38,704 nt of DNA from Methylococcaceae bacterium (GCA_947506155.1 CANNNV010000008.1:1-38704), one strand, 5' to 3'. Counted from the first letter of the stretch, positions 8,348 through 17,765 are shown. A program made the numbers and translations. Notes: generated by a model from the letters alone, not told the origin.

Positions 8348-9831
8348 GATTGTTCCCCTTCCAAACCGGCTTCGGCCAGACTCACAGCGCGGAAAATGGC
8401 GCGGCCTTTATTCATGGTTTCATCCCATTCATTTCTGGGCACCGAATCGTAAACGATGCCGGCACCGGCTTGTATATGCAACATATTGTTTTTGATCACG
8501 GCTGTCCTGATTGCAATAGCGGTGTCCAGATTGCCAGACCACGCTATATAGCCGACAGCACCGGCATAAACGCCGCGCTTGACCGGTTCGAGTTCGTCGA
8601 TAATTTCCATTGCGCGAATTTTGGGCGCGCCGCTGACGGTGCCGGCGGGAAAAGTCGCTGCCAGTACATCAAAGGCGTTGTCACCTTGTTGCAACTGGCC
8701 AGTCACGTTAGAGACAATGTGCATAACATGAGAATAGCGCTCGACAATCATTTTCTCAGTCAATTGCACCGTGCCAATAGCTGCGACCCGGCCCACATCA
8801 TTGCGACCCAAATCGATCAACATTAAATGCTCGGCCAGTTCCTTGGGGTCGGCCAGCAAATCTTGTTCCAATTCAAGATCCTGTTCCGGACTGGCGCCAC
8901 GCGGACGTGTACCAGCAATCGGTCGTACCGTGACCATATTGTCTTCTAGCCTGACCAGGATTTCTGGCGACGAGCCGACGATATGAAAATCGTCCAGATT
9001 CAGATAGAACATGTAAGGCGATGGATTCAGACAACGCAAAGCCCGGTATAAATTCAAGGGTGAGGCCGTGTAAGGTATCGATAAACGCTGCGATAACACT
9101 ACCTGCATGATATCGCCATTGGTGATGTATTCTTTGGCTTTCAGAACCGCATTTTCAAAGCCCTGCTGAGTAAAACCAGAGACAAAATCGGACTCTTCCA
9201 CCTGTTTTGGCGCCTGGTGTTTTTGTGGTTTGGCTTGTAGTTCACGCAGTTTGACTGCCAGATCATCCACCCGTGCAACCGCCCGGTTATAGGCATCAGC
9301 TTGTTCAGGATTGGCGTGGGTCAGCAGCAGCATTTTGCCCGACAAGTTATCAAATACCAGCATTTCTTCAGATACCATCAGCAGGATATCCGGATTTCCC
9401 AGTGGGTCGGCTTTGGCCGCGCCACGTAACTTAGGTTCGATATAGCCGATAGTTTCATAGCCGAAATAACCCACCAGACCACCATTAAAGCGGGGCAAAG
9501 TATCAAGGTCAGGCACGTTGTAGCGTTCTTTAAACTGCTCTATCCAAATCAGCGGGTTATCGTGGGTGATGGTTTCTTGCAGCTCACCGTTTTGTTCCAG
9601 GCGAATTTCATTACCGGTAATCTTGACAATGGTTTTGCAAGGCAGGCCAATGATCGAATAACGACCCCATTGCTCGCCGCCGTGCACCGATTCAAACAAA
9701 TAAGAATAAGCACCGTCAGCCAGTTTCAAATAGGCGCTCAAAGGTGTATCCAGGTCTGCCAACACTTCGCGGCAAATCGGGATGCGGTTGTAGCCCTGCC
9801 GGGCATAGTGGGTGAATTGTTCTGGGGTCAT
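8344..9831 (-). CDS. trpE: Anthranilate synthase component I
   Basis: A 495-residue chorismate-utilising enzyme making anthranilate with ammonia from TrpG. The N-terminal part carries the tryptophan feedback region ([20 protein letters not shown], the LLES-type motif with Leu replaced by Phe). The C-terminal chorismate-binding domain has [11 protein letters not shown], the [17 protein letters not shown] segment and [10 protein letters not shown]. The length is full for the family. The stop overlaps the trpG start. Upstream on the same strand are a Uma2-like gene and rpe, recalling the rpe-gph-trpE-trpG order of pseudomonads with gph absent. No leader peptide or attenuator was found in the 67 bases upstream. 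Confidence 0.97.
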   Translation of the reverse strand: MTPEQFTHYARQGYNRIPICREVLADLDTPLSAYLKLADGAYSYLFESVHGGEQWGRYSIIGLPCKTIVKITGNEIRLEQNGELQETITHDNPLIWIEQFKERYNVPDLDTLPRFNGGLVGYFGYETIGYIEPKLRGAAKADPLGNPDILLMVSEEMLVFDNLSGKMLLLTHANPEQADAYNRAVARVDDLAVKLRELQAKPQKHQAPKQVEESDFVSGFTQQGFENAVLKAKEYITNGDIMQVVLSQRLSIPYTASPLNLYRALRCLNPSPYMFYLNLDDFHIVGSSPEILVRLEDNMVTVRPIAGTRPRGASPEQDLELEQDLLADPKELAEHLMLIDLGRNDVGRVAAIGTVQLTEKMIVERYSHVMHIVSNVTGQLQQGDNAFDVLAATFPAGTVSGAPKIRAMEIIDELEPVKRGVYAGAVGYIAWSGNLDTAIAIRTAVIKNNMLHIQAGAGIVYDSVPRNEWDETMNKGRAIFRAVSLAEAGLEGEQS

Positions 9832-9898
9832 GTTTGTTATTCAATGTGTCAATTTTTTAGTCCCGCAGAAGCCGCAGTGCCTATTACAGTCCTAGCGG

Positions 9899-10378
9899 CT
9901 AGTGCATTTCAACGCTAACAGGAAATTCATTAAAGATAAGACTATGCTTCAGTTCGCCCGTATTTTTATAAAACGTCATATTTCCTTCTGAACCACACAA
10001 CCAGAATTCTTTACAGCCTCTGGCAAAATAAAGTTCTTTTTTTTCATCCATCTCTGCGGTGGTATTTGACGGTGAGATGATTTCAATACAAATTTCCGGT
10101 GCTTCAAGAAACGGCGTCATATCCTGATTTGTCTGGATAAACTGAGACGATGCCCATGCAACGTCCGCGACTTTTGTGCCTTCACTGGTTTCTACCGAAC
10201 ACTCTGTAATCACAGTACCACTACGCATCAGTCGGCTCAACAAGGCAGTGATTTTTGCCTGGTAGATTCCATGCCTATTTGATGCCGGACTCATAACAAT
10301 ATTACCCCACTTATCTGTTTGAATTTTATAAGGTAAATTTGCTAATACCGGGTTTTCACAAATACTTGCCCAATTCAT
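9899..10378 (-). CDS. Uma2-family (DUF820) putative endonuclease-fold protein
   Basis: A 159-residue Uma2/DUF820 protein with a PD-(D/E)XK nuclease-like fold. Visible elements are the strand VADVAWAS with its Asp, the EICIEIISPSN strand with paired acidic residues, and the downstream EMDEKKELYFARGCKEFWL helix with the conserved Lys and Trp. The family's biological role is not settled. ATG 10378 is chosen because AAAGGGAG lies just upstream. The longer form from 10435 would begin inside the palindromic repeat at 10407-10433, and its extra residues (MVDRLAANPP) are merely that repeat translated. The gene sits between rpe and trpE, where pseudomonads carry gph, so it looks like an insertion or replacement. 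Confidence 0.8.
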   Translation of the reverse strand: MNWASICENPVLANLPYKIQTDKWGNIVMSPASNRHGIYQAKITALLSRLMRSGTVITECSVETSEGTKVADVAWASSQFIQTNQDMTPFLEAPEICIEIISPSNTTAEMDEKKELYFARGCKEFWLCGSEGNMTFYKNTGELKHSLIFNEFPVSVEMH

Positions 10379-10406
10379 ATTACTCCCTTTCTCACTGAAC
10401 CTGTAG

Positions 10407-10433
10407 GGTGGATTCGCCGCGAGGCGATCCACC
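10407..10433. repeat. Palindromic intergenic repeat
   Basis: GGTGGATTCGCC (10407-10418) pairs with GGCGATCCACC (10423-10433) around a GCGA loop, with one bulged base. This type of GTAGGGTGGATTCGCC palindrome is a common intergenic repeat in many bacterial genomes. It lies between rpe and the Uma2 gene and would form a stable hairpin in their shared transcript, but no T-run follows. Confidence 0.7.
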
Positions 10434-10447
10434 ACAACTGCTTAGTT

Positions 10448-11119
10448 TTAAACGGCCTTAGCCAATTCAACGCGCATTTCATCGATCACTTTTTTATAAT
10501 CCGGCTGGCTGAAAATTGCAGAACCGGCGACGAAAGTATCAGCACCCGCTGCTTTAATCTCGCGAATATTATCGACTTTAACGCCACCATCAATTTCCAG
10601 GCGAATATTCAAACCGCTATCATCGATTCTTTTTCTGACCAGTCTTAATTTATCCAGCGCCGAAGGAATGAAAGACTGACCGCCAAAACCGGGATTAACC
10701 GACATCAACAAAATCATGTCCAGCTTGTCCATGACATAATCCAGATAATGCAGCGGTGTACCGGGGTTAAATACCAAGCCTGCCTGGCAACCGCAATCTT
10801 TAATCAATTGCAAAGTGCGATCGATATGAATCGACGCTTCGGGATGGAACGTAATAATGCTAGCACCGGCTTTGGCAAAATCAGGAATAAGACGATCCAC
10901 AGGCTCCACCATCAAATGCACATCAATTGGCGCGGTAACCCCGTGTTTTCTGAGCGCTTCGCAAACCAAAGGTCCAATGGTCAGGTTGGGCACAAAGTGA
11001 TTATCCATCACGTCAAAATGCACCACATCGGCGCCGGCTTTTAAAACATTATCAACTTCTTCACCCAGCTTTGCGAAATTGGCTGACAGGATGGATGGAG
11101 CTATCCAGTTTTCATTCAT
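10448..11119 (-). CDS. rpe: Ribulose-phosphate 3-epimerase
   Basis: A 223-residue TIM-barrel enzyme interconverting ribulose 5-phosphate and xylulose 5-phosphate, in the pentose phosphate pathway and, in methylotrophs, the ribulose monophosphate cycle. Diagnostic segments are [15 protein letters not shown] at the N-terminus, [12 protein letters not shown] (metal-binding His and catalytic Asp), [20 protein letters not shown], and EIDGGV with the second catalytic Asp. The length equals that of other bacterial Rpe proteins. It heads the minus-strand cluster leading to trpEG. The FAH-family gene starts divergently 115 bases away. Confidence 0.97.
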   Translation of the reverse strand: MNENWIAPSILSANFAKLGEEVDNVLKAGADVVHFDVMDNHFVPNLTIGPLVCEALRKHGVTAPIDVHLMVEPVDRLIPDFAKAGASIITFHPEASIHIDRTLQLIKDCGCQAGLVFNPGTPLHYLDYVMDKLDMILLMSVNPGFGGQSFIPSALDKLRLVRKRIDDSGLNIRLEIDGGVKVDNIREIKAAGADTFVAGSAIFSQPDYKKVIDEMRVELAKAV

Positions 11120-11234
11120 GTTCTAATCCTCTGTATTAAAAATCGCTGATTATATCTTTTTTTTCTACAAACACTTACGTTTACTGTTGCGCTTATAATG
11201 GTAGAACCTAAAATCAACCGGATACGCTTACGCT

Positions 11235-12089
11235 ATGAAACTGATAACGTTTACTCACCATAACAAAACTCGGGTTGGGGCCGTTGTTGACGGCTTGGTT
11301 ATTGATAGCAAAAATAATACTAAAATTCCGGCAACCATGCTTGAATTTTTAAGTGCGGGTGAACCCGCACTGAAAGCTATGCAGCAACAAATTGACAGCG
11401 GCAATAATCGCCTAGCGCTAGCTCAGGTCAAACTGCATGCACCGGTGCCTAGGCCGGGTAAATATTTGGGTATCAGTTTGAACTACGCCGACCATATTGC
11501 AGAAACCGGTCTGGCTAAACCGGAATATCCCAGTTTTTTCACCAAACAAGCAAGCTGTGTAATCGGGCACGGCGACGCAATACACCGACCTAAAGTGTCC
11601 GATAAACTGGATTATGAAGGCGAACTGGCTTTTATCATAGGAACCCGCTGCCGCCATGTGCCGGTCGACAAAGCGGCCCAGATGATTGCCGGCTTTACCA
11701 TAGCCAATGATGTGTCGGTGCGCGACTGGCAGTTTCGTTCGCCGACGTTTACCCTGGGTAAATCTTTTGATACTCACGGGCCGCTGGGACCGTGGCTAGT
11801 GACTAGCGATGACATCAGTGATCCGCATAATCTGGAACTTAAAACCTGGGTAGATGATGAACTGCGGCAAAGTGGCAATACCCGGCAAATGATTTTTAAC
11901 TGCTACGAAATGATCGCCTATTTATCGCAAGCGATGACGCTAGAACCCGGCGATGTGATTTGCACCGGCACGCCCAGCGGTGTCGGCGTCAGCATGACGC
12001 CGCGTGGTTATCTCAAACCCGGACAAACTGCCCGGATTGAAATCAAAGAAATAGGGACGCTGGTTAATCCAGTTATTGCTGAGCCGTAG
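11235..12089 (+). CDS. Fumarylacetoacetate hydrolase (FAH) family protein
   Basis: A 284-residue FAH-superfamily protein. The C-terminal catalytic domain starts near residue 70 with PRPGKYLGISLNYADH. It contains the metal-binding DYEGELAFIIG strand, the ANDVSVRDWQ segment with another acidic ligand, KSFDTHGPLGPW, and GDVICTGTPSGVG. Members hydrolyse or decarboxylate C-C bonds in 2-oxo acids such as fumarylpyruvate, acylpyruvates or oxaloacetate, using Mg2+ or Mn2+. No aromatic catabolism genes are nearby, so acylpyruvase or oxaloacetate decarboxylase-like activity is as likely as a catabolic role. The exact substrate cannot be read from the sequence. It is divergent from rpe. Confidence 0.9.
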   Translation: MKLITFTHHNKTRVGAVVDGLVIDSKNNTKIPATMLEFLSAGEPALKAMQQQIDSGNNRLALAQVKLHAPVPRPGKYLGISLNYADHIAETGLAKPEYPSFFTKQASCVIGHGDAIHRPKVSDKLDYEGELAFIIGTRCRHVPVDKAAQMIAGFTIANDVSVRDWQFRSPTFTLGKSFDTHGPLGPWLVTSDDISDPHNLELKTWVDDELRQSGNTRQMIFNCYEMIAYLSQAMTLEPGDVICTGTPSGVGVSMTPRGYLKPGQTARIEIKEIGTLVNPVIAEP

Positions 12090-12397
12090 GCGCATGTTTA
12101 TGGCCGTTAACCATGTAAATATAACCGACAGGGCTGACAACAGGAAAACAAAAATGCTTTATTTTCATTATTTATCAATGTGTTGCATCCACCCCCCCCC
12201 CCCCCCCCCACCAACACAGCAATCCATTGTTTTATTGTGTATAATGGTTTTATAGGTATCTATGTCAGCAAGCGCGTAGATGCAATCCAACCTACGCTAA
12301 AAACTCATTCATGTTTGAAGTCTTTACTGTTTAGCTTAAAAAACCATCGATTCAACTGCGTCTTGTTTGGTTTCAAAATTTTCAAATTTAAAATGGC
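12090..12397. other. Intergenic region with 18-base poly-C tract and candidate promoter
   Basis: This 308-base gap contains an uninterrupted run of 18 C residues at 12192-12209. A perfect TATAAT hexamer lies at 12240-12245, about 30 bases after the tract, in front of the hybrid kinase gene; no good -35 hexamer is present. If this is the -10 element, the C-tract lies about 43-60 bases upstream of the transcription start. A 73-codon reading frame (GTG 12180 to TGA 12401) crosses the tract and overlaps the kinase start, but is compositionally non-coding beyond the proline run. The rest is AT-rich with no further recognisable element. Confidence 0.6.
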
Positions 12398-15300
12398 ATG
12401 AAATACTCTTATATCGAACTGCTGCACATACTCGGCCTGGCTTTAGCCTACTTTATAGCCGGTAAACTCAGCCTATCCTTGGACAAGGGCGATTATTTCA
12501 ATGCTGCGTCCATCTGGCCACCTTCCGGCATTGCTTTGGCCGGTATTCTGCTCTACGGCTACCGTGCCTGGCCCGGCATACTACTGGGTGCATTTCTGAT
12601 TAATGACTTAAATCCATTAACAGCGAGTTTGGTTTCAGGGAATCTTAATCCAGCGCTTGTTAGCCTGATCATCAGTAGCGGCACCAGTCTGCAGGCCATC
12701 GCAGGGGCTTATTTAGTTAGACGCTATACCGGATTTCCGAACGCATTGACTCGGGAAAAAGATATTCTGTTATTCTTACTCAATAGCGCCCTGTTAAGCC
12801 CGCTGATCAATTCGACCTTGTCGGTGTCTACGATGGCGATCACAGGGCAGATACCAGCGGTAGACTTTCTGACTAGCTGGGGAACTTGGTGGTTAGGTGA
12901 TGTATTTGGGATATTGATCTTTACCCCACTGAGTTTGGTCTGGCTACAACAGAACAATCCAGACTGGCATAACAGACGACTAGCGATTACCGTACCAATA
13001 GGTTTGATGTTTATACTGACCATAACCGCTATTTCTTATGAAGATCGATACGAAAATGAGCGAATAAAGCTTGAGTTTAACCAACGGGCTATCGGGCTAA
13101 ACCTTGCCTTGCAAGCTTCGGTTTTAACGCATATGAATGTGCTACGCTCTATCGAGAGTTTATATACCAGTTCGGAATCGGTTAGCCTAAGCGAATTCAA
13201 GTCTTTCATCATACATTCCTTGGATGATTTTCAAGGCATACAGGCACTGGCATGGGCGCCTATTATTAAGGCCTCTGAGCGGGACGGCTTTGAAAAAAAG
13301 TTTCAACAAGAAGGCTATCTCAGCTTCCAGATCACCGAACGTGACACTGACAAAACCATGATCCGTGCCAAGGATCGTCCCCGCTATGTCCCTAGCACAT
13401 TTCTTGAGCCTTATCAGGGCAATGAAAAAGCCTTAGGTTATGATTTTAATTCCAACCAAGAACGACAAGAGGCGCTAAATAGAGCAACGGATACAGCTGA
13501 ACTTGCCATCACCTCCCAGATTGAACTGGTTCAAGAAAAATCTGGCCAGCTGGGCATTGTTGCATTTTTTCCGGTTTATCGCAGAGACCTTCCCTATAAA
13601 ACCCTGGAGCAACGGCGTAACGCTATTTCTAGTTATATCGTCGGTACATTCAGGATTAGTGACATCCTTACTAAAGCACTTAAAGACCAAAATCTACACA
13701 ATTTGTCCTATCGTCTCATTGATGAAACTGTACCGGAAACCGAACAACTATTATTTTTTAGCACTGCACAAGAACAACAATCCTGGGTACAAAAAGGCTT
13801 TTTGAACACCAAAGACCTGCTTACAAACCACTCAACCTTAACCATCGGAGGGCGAATCTGGGGTGTTGAGATCATGCTTACGCAAAATTCTTTGGTTTAT
13901 CATCATTCAGTTAATGCCTGGATGACTTTATTGGCCGGTCTGCTGCTGACCAGTTTGGTTACTATGGCCGCACTAATAGCTTCGGGTAGGAATCGCTTGC
14001 TGCAAAAATTAGTGACCGAGCGTAGCTATGAACTTGAACAACAATATGAAATAACCCATAGCGTCAAAAAAGACAACGCAACTGTTCGTGCGCGCCTTGA
14101 ACTCATACTTAATGCGACCGGTGAAGGTATTTTCGGCATTGATATAGAAGGCAAGTGCATCTTCGCCAACCGCTCCGCACTAATGATGCTAGGTTATACC
14201 TCGCAACAGGATGTCTTGGGTAAAAACAACCATCAGCTGTTTCATCACTCCCATGCAGATGGTTCAGACTACAAGATCGATCAGTGTCCGATCGACAATA
14301 CATTACGAGGTCATCTTTTCAAATCCATGGATTCTGAAGTGTTCTGGCGTAAAGATGGAACCTGTCTTCAAGTCGAATATCAAGCCTATCCAATCAAAGA
14401 CGACAATCAAATCATTGGCTGTGTGGTGAGTTTTATCGATATCACCGCACATAAACAAGGCAAAGACCAGATAAGAAAACTGCTCCTAGCCGTAGAGCAA
14501 AATCCAACAGTCATTGTAATCACTGACCTCAATGCAAAGATTGAATATGTCAATGAGCAGTTCGTCAAGAGTTCTGGCTACTCTCGTGAAGAAGTGATCG
14601 GTAAGAATTCTCGATTATTACAGTCAGGCAAAACGCCCGAAACAACGTATATCGATATGTGGGCCACGCTGGGCAAAGGTGACAATTGGCGGGGTGAACT
14701 CGTTAACAAGTCCAAACAAGGCACCGAATACCTGGAGTCAGTGCTTATATCGCCTATCCGTGATTCCAATGAAAAAATCACCCATTACCTGGCTATTAAA
14801 GAAGACATTACTGAGCGTAAACAAAACGAGAGCATCGTCTTGCTCGCTAAAGAAAGGGCTGAAGCGCTGGCTATATCAAAAACACAATTTCTCGCCAATA
14901 TGTCCCATGAAATCCGCACCCCGATGAACGGCATCATCGGCTTTTCGGAGCTAGCCTTACTCAAGGAGATGCCTGCCGACATACGCGATTATTTAACCAA
15001 GATTAACCGTGCCTCGACAAATTTATTGAGCATACTAAATGACATTTTGGATTTGTCCAAACTCGAAGCTAATGGCGTTAGCCTTAACTTGGTTTTGTTT
15101 GATCTCGATGAGCTTCGGGATACGCTTTATAGCCTGTTTGCTGAGACCGCCCAGAATAAAAGCCTCATTTTCAATATAAAGATCCCGGCTCAAGTGCCAC
15201 GCCAGTTAATCGGCGATGATCTTAGGCTAAAACAAGTACTGATTAATCTGCTAAGTAATGCGGTCAAGTTTACCGCCATCGGCGCTGTCAGTCTCGATAT

Positions 15301-16021
15301 TAGCTTGTTAGACAGCGAAGCCTCAAAAACCCGGCTGTTATTTAGCGTTAACGATACCGGCATCGGGCTATCAGCTCAGGACCAGGAAAAACTATTCCAA
15401 CCTTTTACTCAGGCTGACGACTCGATCGCCCGTCGTTTCGGGGGAACCGGATTGGGACTCGCACTTAGCCATAATCTGCTGCAATTAATGGGTAGTGAAT
15501 TTACCGTGGTCAGTACGCCAGGACTGGGCAGCTGTTTTAGCTTCGAACTGGTACTGGACATATCGGCTACATCTCATGTGGCTAAAGCTAAACAACCGCT
15601 AGCAACCACCGCTTCTGCCTTGAAAGACTTTGCTCCGAGGCTTGCAGGAACACAGATTCTGGTAGCAGAAGACAATTTTTTCAACCAACAGATCATACAA
15701 GAACTACTGAAGTTAGCCAGCATTAAGGTGGAAATTGCCAATAATGGGGCGGAAGCGTTGGCGATGCTCGAATCTGGTGAGTTTGATGCGATATTAATGG
15801 ATGTACACATGCCGGTCATGGACGGACTTGAAGCGACACAACACATACGCCGCTCATCACGTTTTGCCGATATTCCTGTGATTGCGCTGACCGCTGGCGT
15901 AACCCAAGCCGAGCGTGAACAATGCCTAGCTTCAGGCATGAATGATTTCATCAACAAACCGATCAATATGACGCAGCTGTTATCAACGCTGGCGCAGTGG
16001 ACAAAACCTCAACACCTATAG
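12398..16021 (+). CDS. MASE1-CHASE-PAS-PAS hybrid sensor histidine kinase
   Basis: A 1207-residue hybrid kinase. A MASE1-type membrane domain occupies about 5-220 (ASIWPPSGIALAGILL, YRAWPGILLGAFL). An extracytoplasmic CHASE domain follows at about 225-500 (IQALAWAPII, LGIVAFFPVY), then a membrane helix near 510-530. Two PAS domains lie at about 570-690 and 695-815, each with a PAC-like tail (VVSFIDITAH, YLAIKEDITERK). The HisKA box NMSHEIRTPMNG carries phospho-acceptor His837. The ATPase has an N box (VLINLLSNAVKF), DTGIGLS and FGGTGLGLAL. The C-terminal receiver has phospho-acceptor Asp1135 in LMDVHMPVMDG and Lys in FINKPI. No Hpt domain or cognate regulator is adjacent, so output goes through partners elsewhere. 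CHASE domains bind small molecules such as cytokinin-like ligands; this one's ligand is unknown. Confidence 0.92.
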   Translation: MKYSYIELLHILGLALAYFIAGKLSLSLDKGDYFNAASIWPPSGIALAGILLYGYRAWPGILLGAFLINDLNPLTASLVSGNLNPALVSLIISSGTSLQAIAGAYLVRRYTGFPNALTREKDILLFLLNSALLSPLINSTLSVSTMAITGQIPAVDFLTSWGTWWLGDVFGILIFTPLSLVWLQQNNPDWHNRRLAITVPIGLMFILTITAISYEDRYENERIKLEFNQRAIGLNLALQASVLTHMNVLRSIESLYTSSESVSLSEFKSFIIHSLDDFQGIQALAWAPIIKASERDGFEKKFQQEGYLSFQITERDTDKTMIRAKDRPRYVPSTFLEPYQGNEKALGYDFNSNQERQEALNRATDTAELAITSQIELVQEKSGQLGIVAFFPVYRRDLPYKTLEQRRNAISSYIVGTFRISDILTKALKDQNLHNLSYRLIDETVPETEQLLFFSTAQEQQSWVQKGFLNTKDLLTNHSTLTIGGRIWGVEIMLTQNSLVYHHSVNAWMTLLAGLLLTSLVTMAALIASGRNRLLQKLVTERSYELEQQYEITHSVKKDNATVRARLELILNATGEGIFGIDIEGKCIFANRSALMMLGYTSQQDVLGKNNHQLFHHSHADGSDYKIDQCPIDNTLRGHLFKSMDSEVFWRKDGTCLQVEYQAYPIKDDNQIIGCVVSFIDITAHKQGKDQIRKLLLAVEQNPTVIVITDLNAKIEYVNEQFVKSSGYSREEVIGKNSRLLQSGKTPETTYIDMWATLGKGDNWRGELVNKSKQGTEYLESVLISPIRDSNEKITHYLAIKEDITERKQNESIVLLAKERAEALAISKTQFLANMSHEIRTPMNGIIGFSELALLKEMPADIRDYLTKINRASTNLLSILNDILDLSKLEANGVSLNLVLFDLDELRDTLYSLFAETAQNKSLIFNIKIPAQVPRQLIGDDLRLKQVLINLLSNAVKFTAIGAVSLDISLLDSEASKTRLLFSVNDTGIGLSAQDQEKLFQPFTQADDSIARRFGGTGLGLALSHNLLQLMGSEFTVVSTPGLGSCFSFELVLDISATSHVAKAKQPLATTASALKDFAPRLAGTQILVAEDNFFNQQIIQELLKLASIKVEIANNGAEALAMLESGEFDAILMDVHMPVMDGLEATQHIRRSSRFADIPVIALTAGVTQAEREQCLASGMNDFINKPINMTQLLSTLAQWTKPQHL

Positions 16022-16060
16022 TGGCGGATTTAGCCACCTAGGGCGATTTTGCCCCCACAC
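16021..16060. repeat. Palindromic core copy of the MITE-like repeat
   Basis: The segment starting GTGGCGGATTTAGCCACC and ending GGGCGATTTTGCCCCCAC resembles the core of the element at 7041-7166 and the segment at 37806-37843. GTGGC/GCCAC and GGGC/GCCC form two hairpins. It lies between convergent genes directly after the kinase stop and could aid termination, although no T-run follows. Confidence 0.6.
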
Positions 16061-16072
16061 GCCGACTATTGC

Positions 16073-16324
16073 TCATTTTGCTTTATTTACCACCTCGATT
16101 TCAATCACCGTTACTTTTCCATCGTTATTGGCATCGAGCTTGGCAAAATTATCCTTAATGCGAACAGCGTCCCCGGCAATGGCTTCGGCCATAGAAACCC
16201 CACCATCTTTATTCGTGTCTAATTGCTTAACCCGATTGGCAATTGCATCAGCAGAATATGCCCAAGCACTGACAGTTAATACAGACAAGGCCAAAACGAT
16301 AAAAACATTAACAACAATTTTCAT
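16073..16324 (-). CDS. Secreted EF-hand calcium-binding protein
   Basis: An 83-residue protein with an N-terminal signal peptide (about 1-22, ending SAWA) and two canonical EF-hand loops. Loop 1 is D36-T-N-K-D40-G-G-V-S-M-A-E47; loop 2 is D64-A-N-N-D68-G-K-V-T-V-I-E75. All Ca2+-coordinating positions (1, 3, 5 and 12) and the central Gly are conserved. It is therefore probably a small periplasmic calmodulin-like Ca2+ sensor or buffer, expressed from its own promoter since both neighbours are on the opposite strand. Similar proteins are common in proteobacteria, without assigned partners. Confidence 0.85.
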   Translation of the reverse strand: MKIVVNVFIVLALSVLTVSAWAYSADAIANRVKQLDTNKDGGVSMAEAIAGDAVRIKDNFAKLDANNDGKVTVIEIEVVNKAK

Positions 16325-16383
16325 TTTTTCTCCAAAATAACGAGCTGTACGATTAGAAATTCACTGCTACACGCCAATGAAGG

Positions 16384-16450
16384 AATGAGCACGAAATAAC
16401 TTGAGCATCTTATTCTCCTCACCCCTAACCCTCTCCAGCAAGAGAGGGAG
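16384..16450. repeat. End fragment of MITE-like repeat and CCCTAACCCTCTC-type repeat
   Basis: Bases 16384-16410 (ATGAGCACGAAATAACTTGA and following) match the inverted ends of the element at 7041-7166. Directly after it, 16417-16450 contains CTCACCCCTAACCCTCTC with an inverted GAGAGGGAG, the widespread CCCTAACCCTCTCCC intergenic palindrome. Two repeat families therefore abut in the gap between the EF-hand gene and lptF. Confidence 0.55.
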
Positions 16451-16586
16451 CAAGTTGCCTAAGTAATTCGATGCAAGCTGCTAAGCAATAATTCATGGCT
16501 ATGGGTTCCTTGATCGGACTTTCAGTGTCATATTGGCGAAGAATAACAGTTATACTAGAATCCGTGACGCTTAATTTCAGTTTCAT
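16425..16586 (-). CDS. Doubtful small hypothetical ORF
   Basis: A reading frame of about 53 codons from ATG 16586 (MKLKLSVTDSSITVILRQYD...) fills the gap between the EF-hand gene and lptF. It resembles a short beta-strand-rich protein up to about residue 40, but its C-terminus (RQLAPSLAGEG) is the CCCTAACCCTCTC repeat translated. There is no convincing ribosome binding site. It may be non-coding or a decayed gene. Confidence 0.22.
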   Translation of the reverse strand: MKLKLSVTDSSITVILRQYDTESPIKEPIAMNYCLAACIELLRQLAPSLAGEG

Positions 16587-16673
16587 TGAATTAACATACG
16601 TCGTTTCTTGATTGAGGGGTTGACACATTTGGAAGCAAGTTGGATTAAAAACTATAAAAAAGGACGGCGTCCA

Positions 16674-17765
16674 TTGATTACCATCCTGGATAAAATGATT
16701 GCTCAGGATTTGCTAAAAACACTGCTGGCTGTTTTGTCGGTGCTGGTGGTTATTATCGTCAGTCAAGGGTTTATCCGGATTCTCGATAAGGCCATACAAG
16801 GGTTGATTTCAAATAAAACCTTGCTGAGTATTCTGGGTTTTAAAACTATTATTGCCAGCGTGGCTTTTTTGCCGGCCGCTGTCTTTATGACGATATTGAT
16901 GGTTTTAGGGCGACTGTACAGAGATCAGGAAATGTCGGCTATTTTTTCTGCGGGCGGCGGTCCAGGATCAATTTATAAAGCTGTATTTTTGATGGTTTTT
17001 CCGTTAACCGTGCTGGCCGCTGGCTTGTCGCTGTACGTCGCGCCCTGGGCGGAATCCAGGATAGCGGAATTGATGCACCAGGATGAAGAATCCTCTGATC
17101 TTAGGGGACTTTCAGCTGGTAAATTTAGCGAGTATAGCCAAGGTGATCTGGTTGTTTATGTGGAAAAGATAGACGCTGATAAAAACATGACTGATGTTTT
17201 TGTCCAAAACAGACAGCATGGGAAAATTGAAATTATAAATGCGAAAGCGGGCCGATTAAAAGACTTGCCTGACGGCTCCTATATGATTTTAGAGCAGGGT
17301 GAACGTATACAAGGACAGCCCGGAGCCGTCAATTATGTGATTGAACAGTTTAATGAATACGCGGTAAGGATAGATACAAAAAAAACGGCGCTTAATTTTG
17401 CCCGAGAAGCCTTTGCCATCGACGTATTGGCAAAATCTGAATTAATAATGGATGTTGCCGAATTGCAGCGTCGGTTCTCTATTCCAGCAGGCATTATGTT
17501 GCTCAGTTTTATTGCCGTGCCTTTGGCGCAAATTTCGCCTCGCGGGGGGATTTACGGGAATATGTTAGTTGGTTTTCTTATTTATTTTAGCTATGGGAAT
17601 TTTGTTCGCGTCAGCCAAACCTGGGTCGCAAAAGAAGCTATTCCGGTATGGGTGGGCGGTTTTGGCGTTAATTTGATCTTGCTGTTCATAGGTTTGGTTT
17701 TATTGGCTCGATTGTATGGTGGGCACTGGTTGATAATAAAAGCCAAAGCAAAGGTGGGGCTATGA
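16674..17765 (+). CDS. lptF: LPS export ABC transporter permease LptF
   Basis: A 363-residue inner-membrane permease of the LptB2FG complex, which extracts lipopolysaccharide from the inner membrane and passes it to LptC and the periplasmic bridge. Six membrane helices are visible, three before (about 10-115) and three after (about 270-355) a periplasmic beta-jellyroll domain. TTG 16674 is proposed as start, with AAAGGA just upstream: it gives an N-terminus LITILDKMIAQDLLKTLL like other LptF proteins and a length near the 366 residues of E. coli. An ATG at 16608 would add 22 charged residues not typical of the family, and ATG 16695 would truncate the first helix. The stop overlaps lptG by four bases (ATGA). 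Confidence 0.93.
   Translation: MITILDKMIAQDLLKTLLAVLSVLVVIIVSQGFIRILDKAIQGLISNKTLLSILGFKTIIASVAFLPAAVFMTILMVLGRLYRDQEMSAIFSAGGGPGSIYKAVFLMVFPLTVLAAGLSLYVAPWAESRIAELMHQDEESSDLRGLSAGKFSEYSQGDLVVYVEKIDADKNMTDVFVQNRQHGKIEIINAKAGRLKDLPDGSYMILEQGERIQGQPGAVNYVIEQFNEYAVRIDTKKTALNFAREAFAIDVLAKSELIMDVAELQRRFSIPAGIMLLSFIAVPLAQISPRGGIYGNMLVGFLIYFSYGNFVRVSQTWVAKEAIPVWVGGFGVNLILLFIGLVLLARLYGGHWLIIKAKAKVGL

Noticed and set aside
10379-10435. N-terminal extension of the Uma2 gene
   Set aside because: The added residues are translated from the palindromic repeat at 10407-10433, and a ribosome binding site lies before ATG 10378.
12180-12401. 73-codon reading frame crossing the poly-C tract and overlapping the kinase start
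   Set aside because: It starts at GTG with no ribosome binding site, its proline run is just the C-tract, and the rest has no protein-like pattern. The overlap with the kinase ATG looks accidental.
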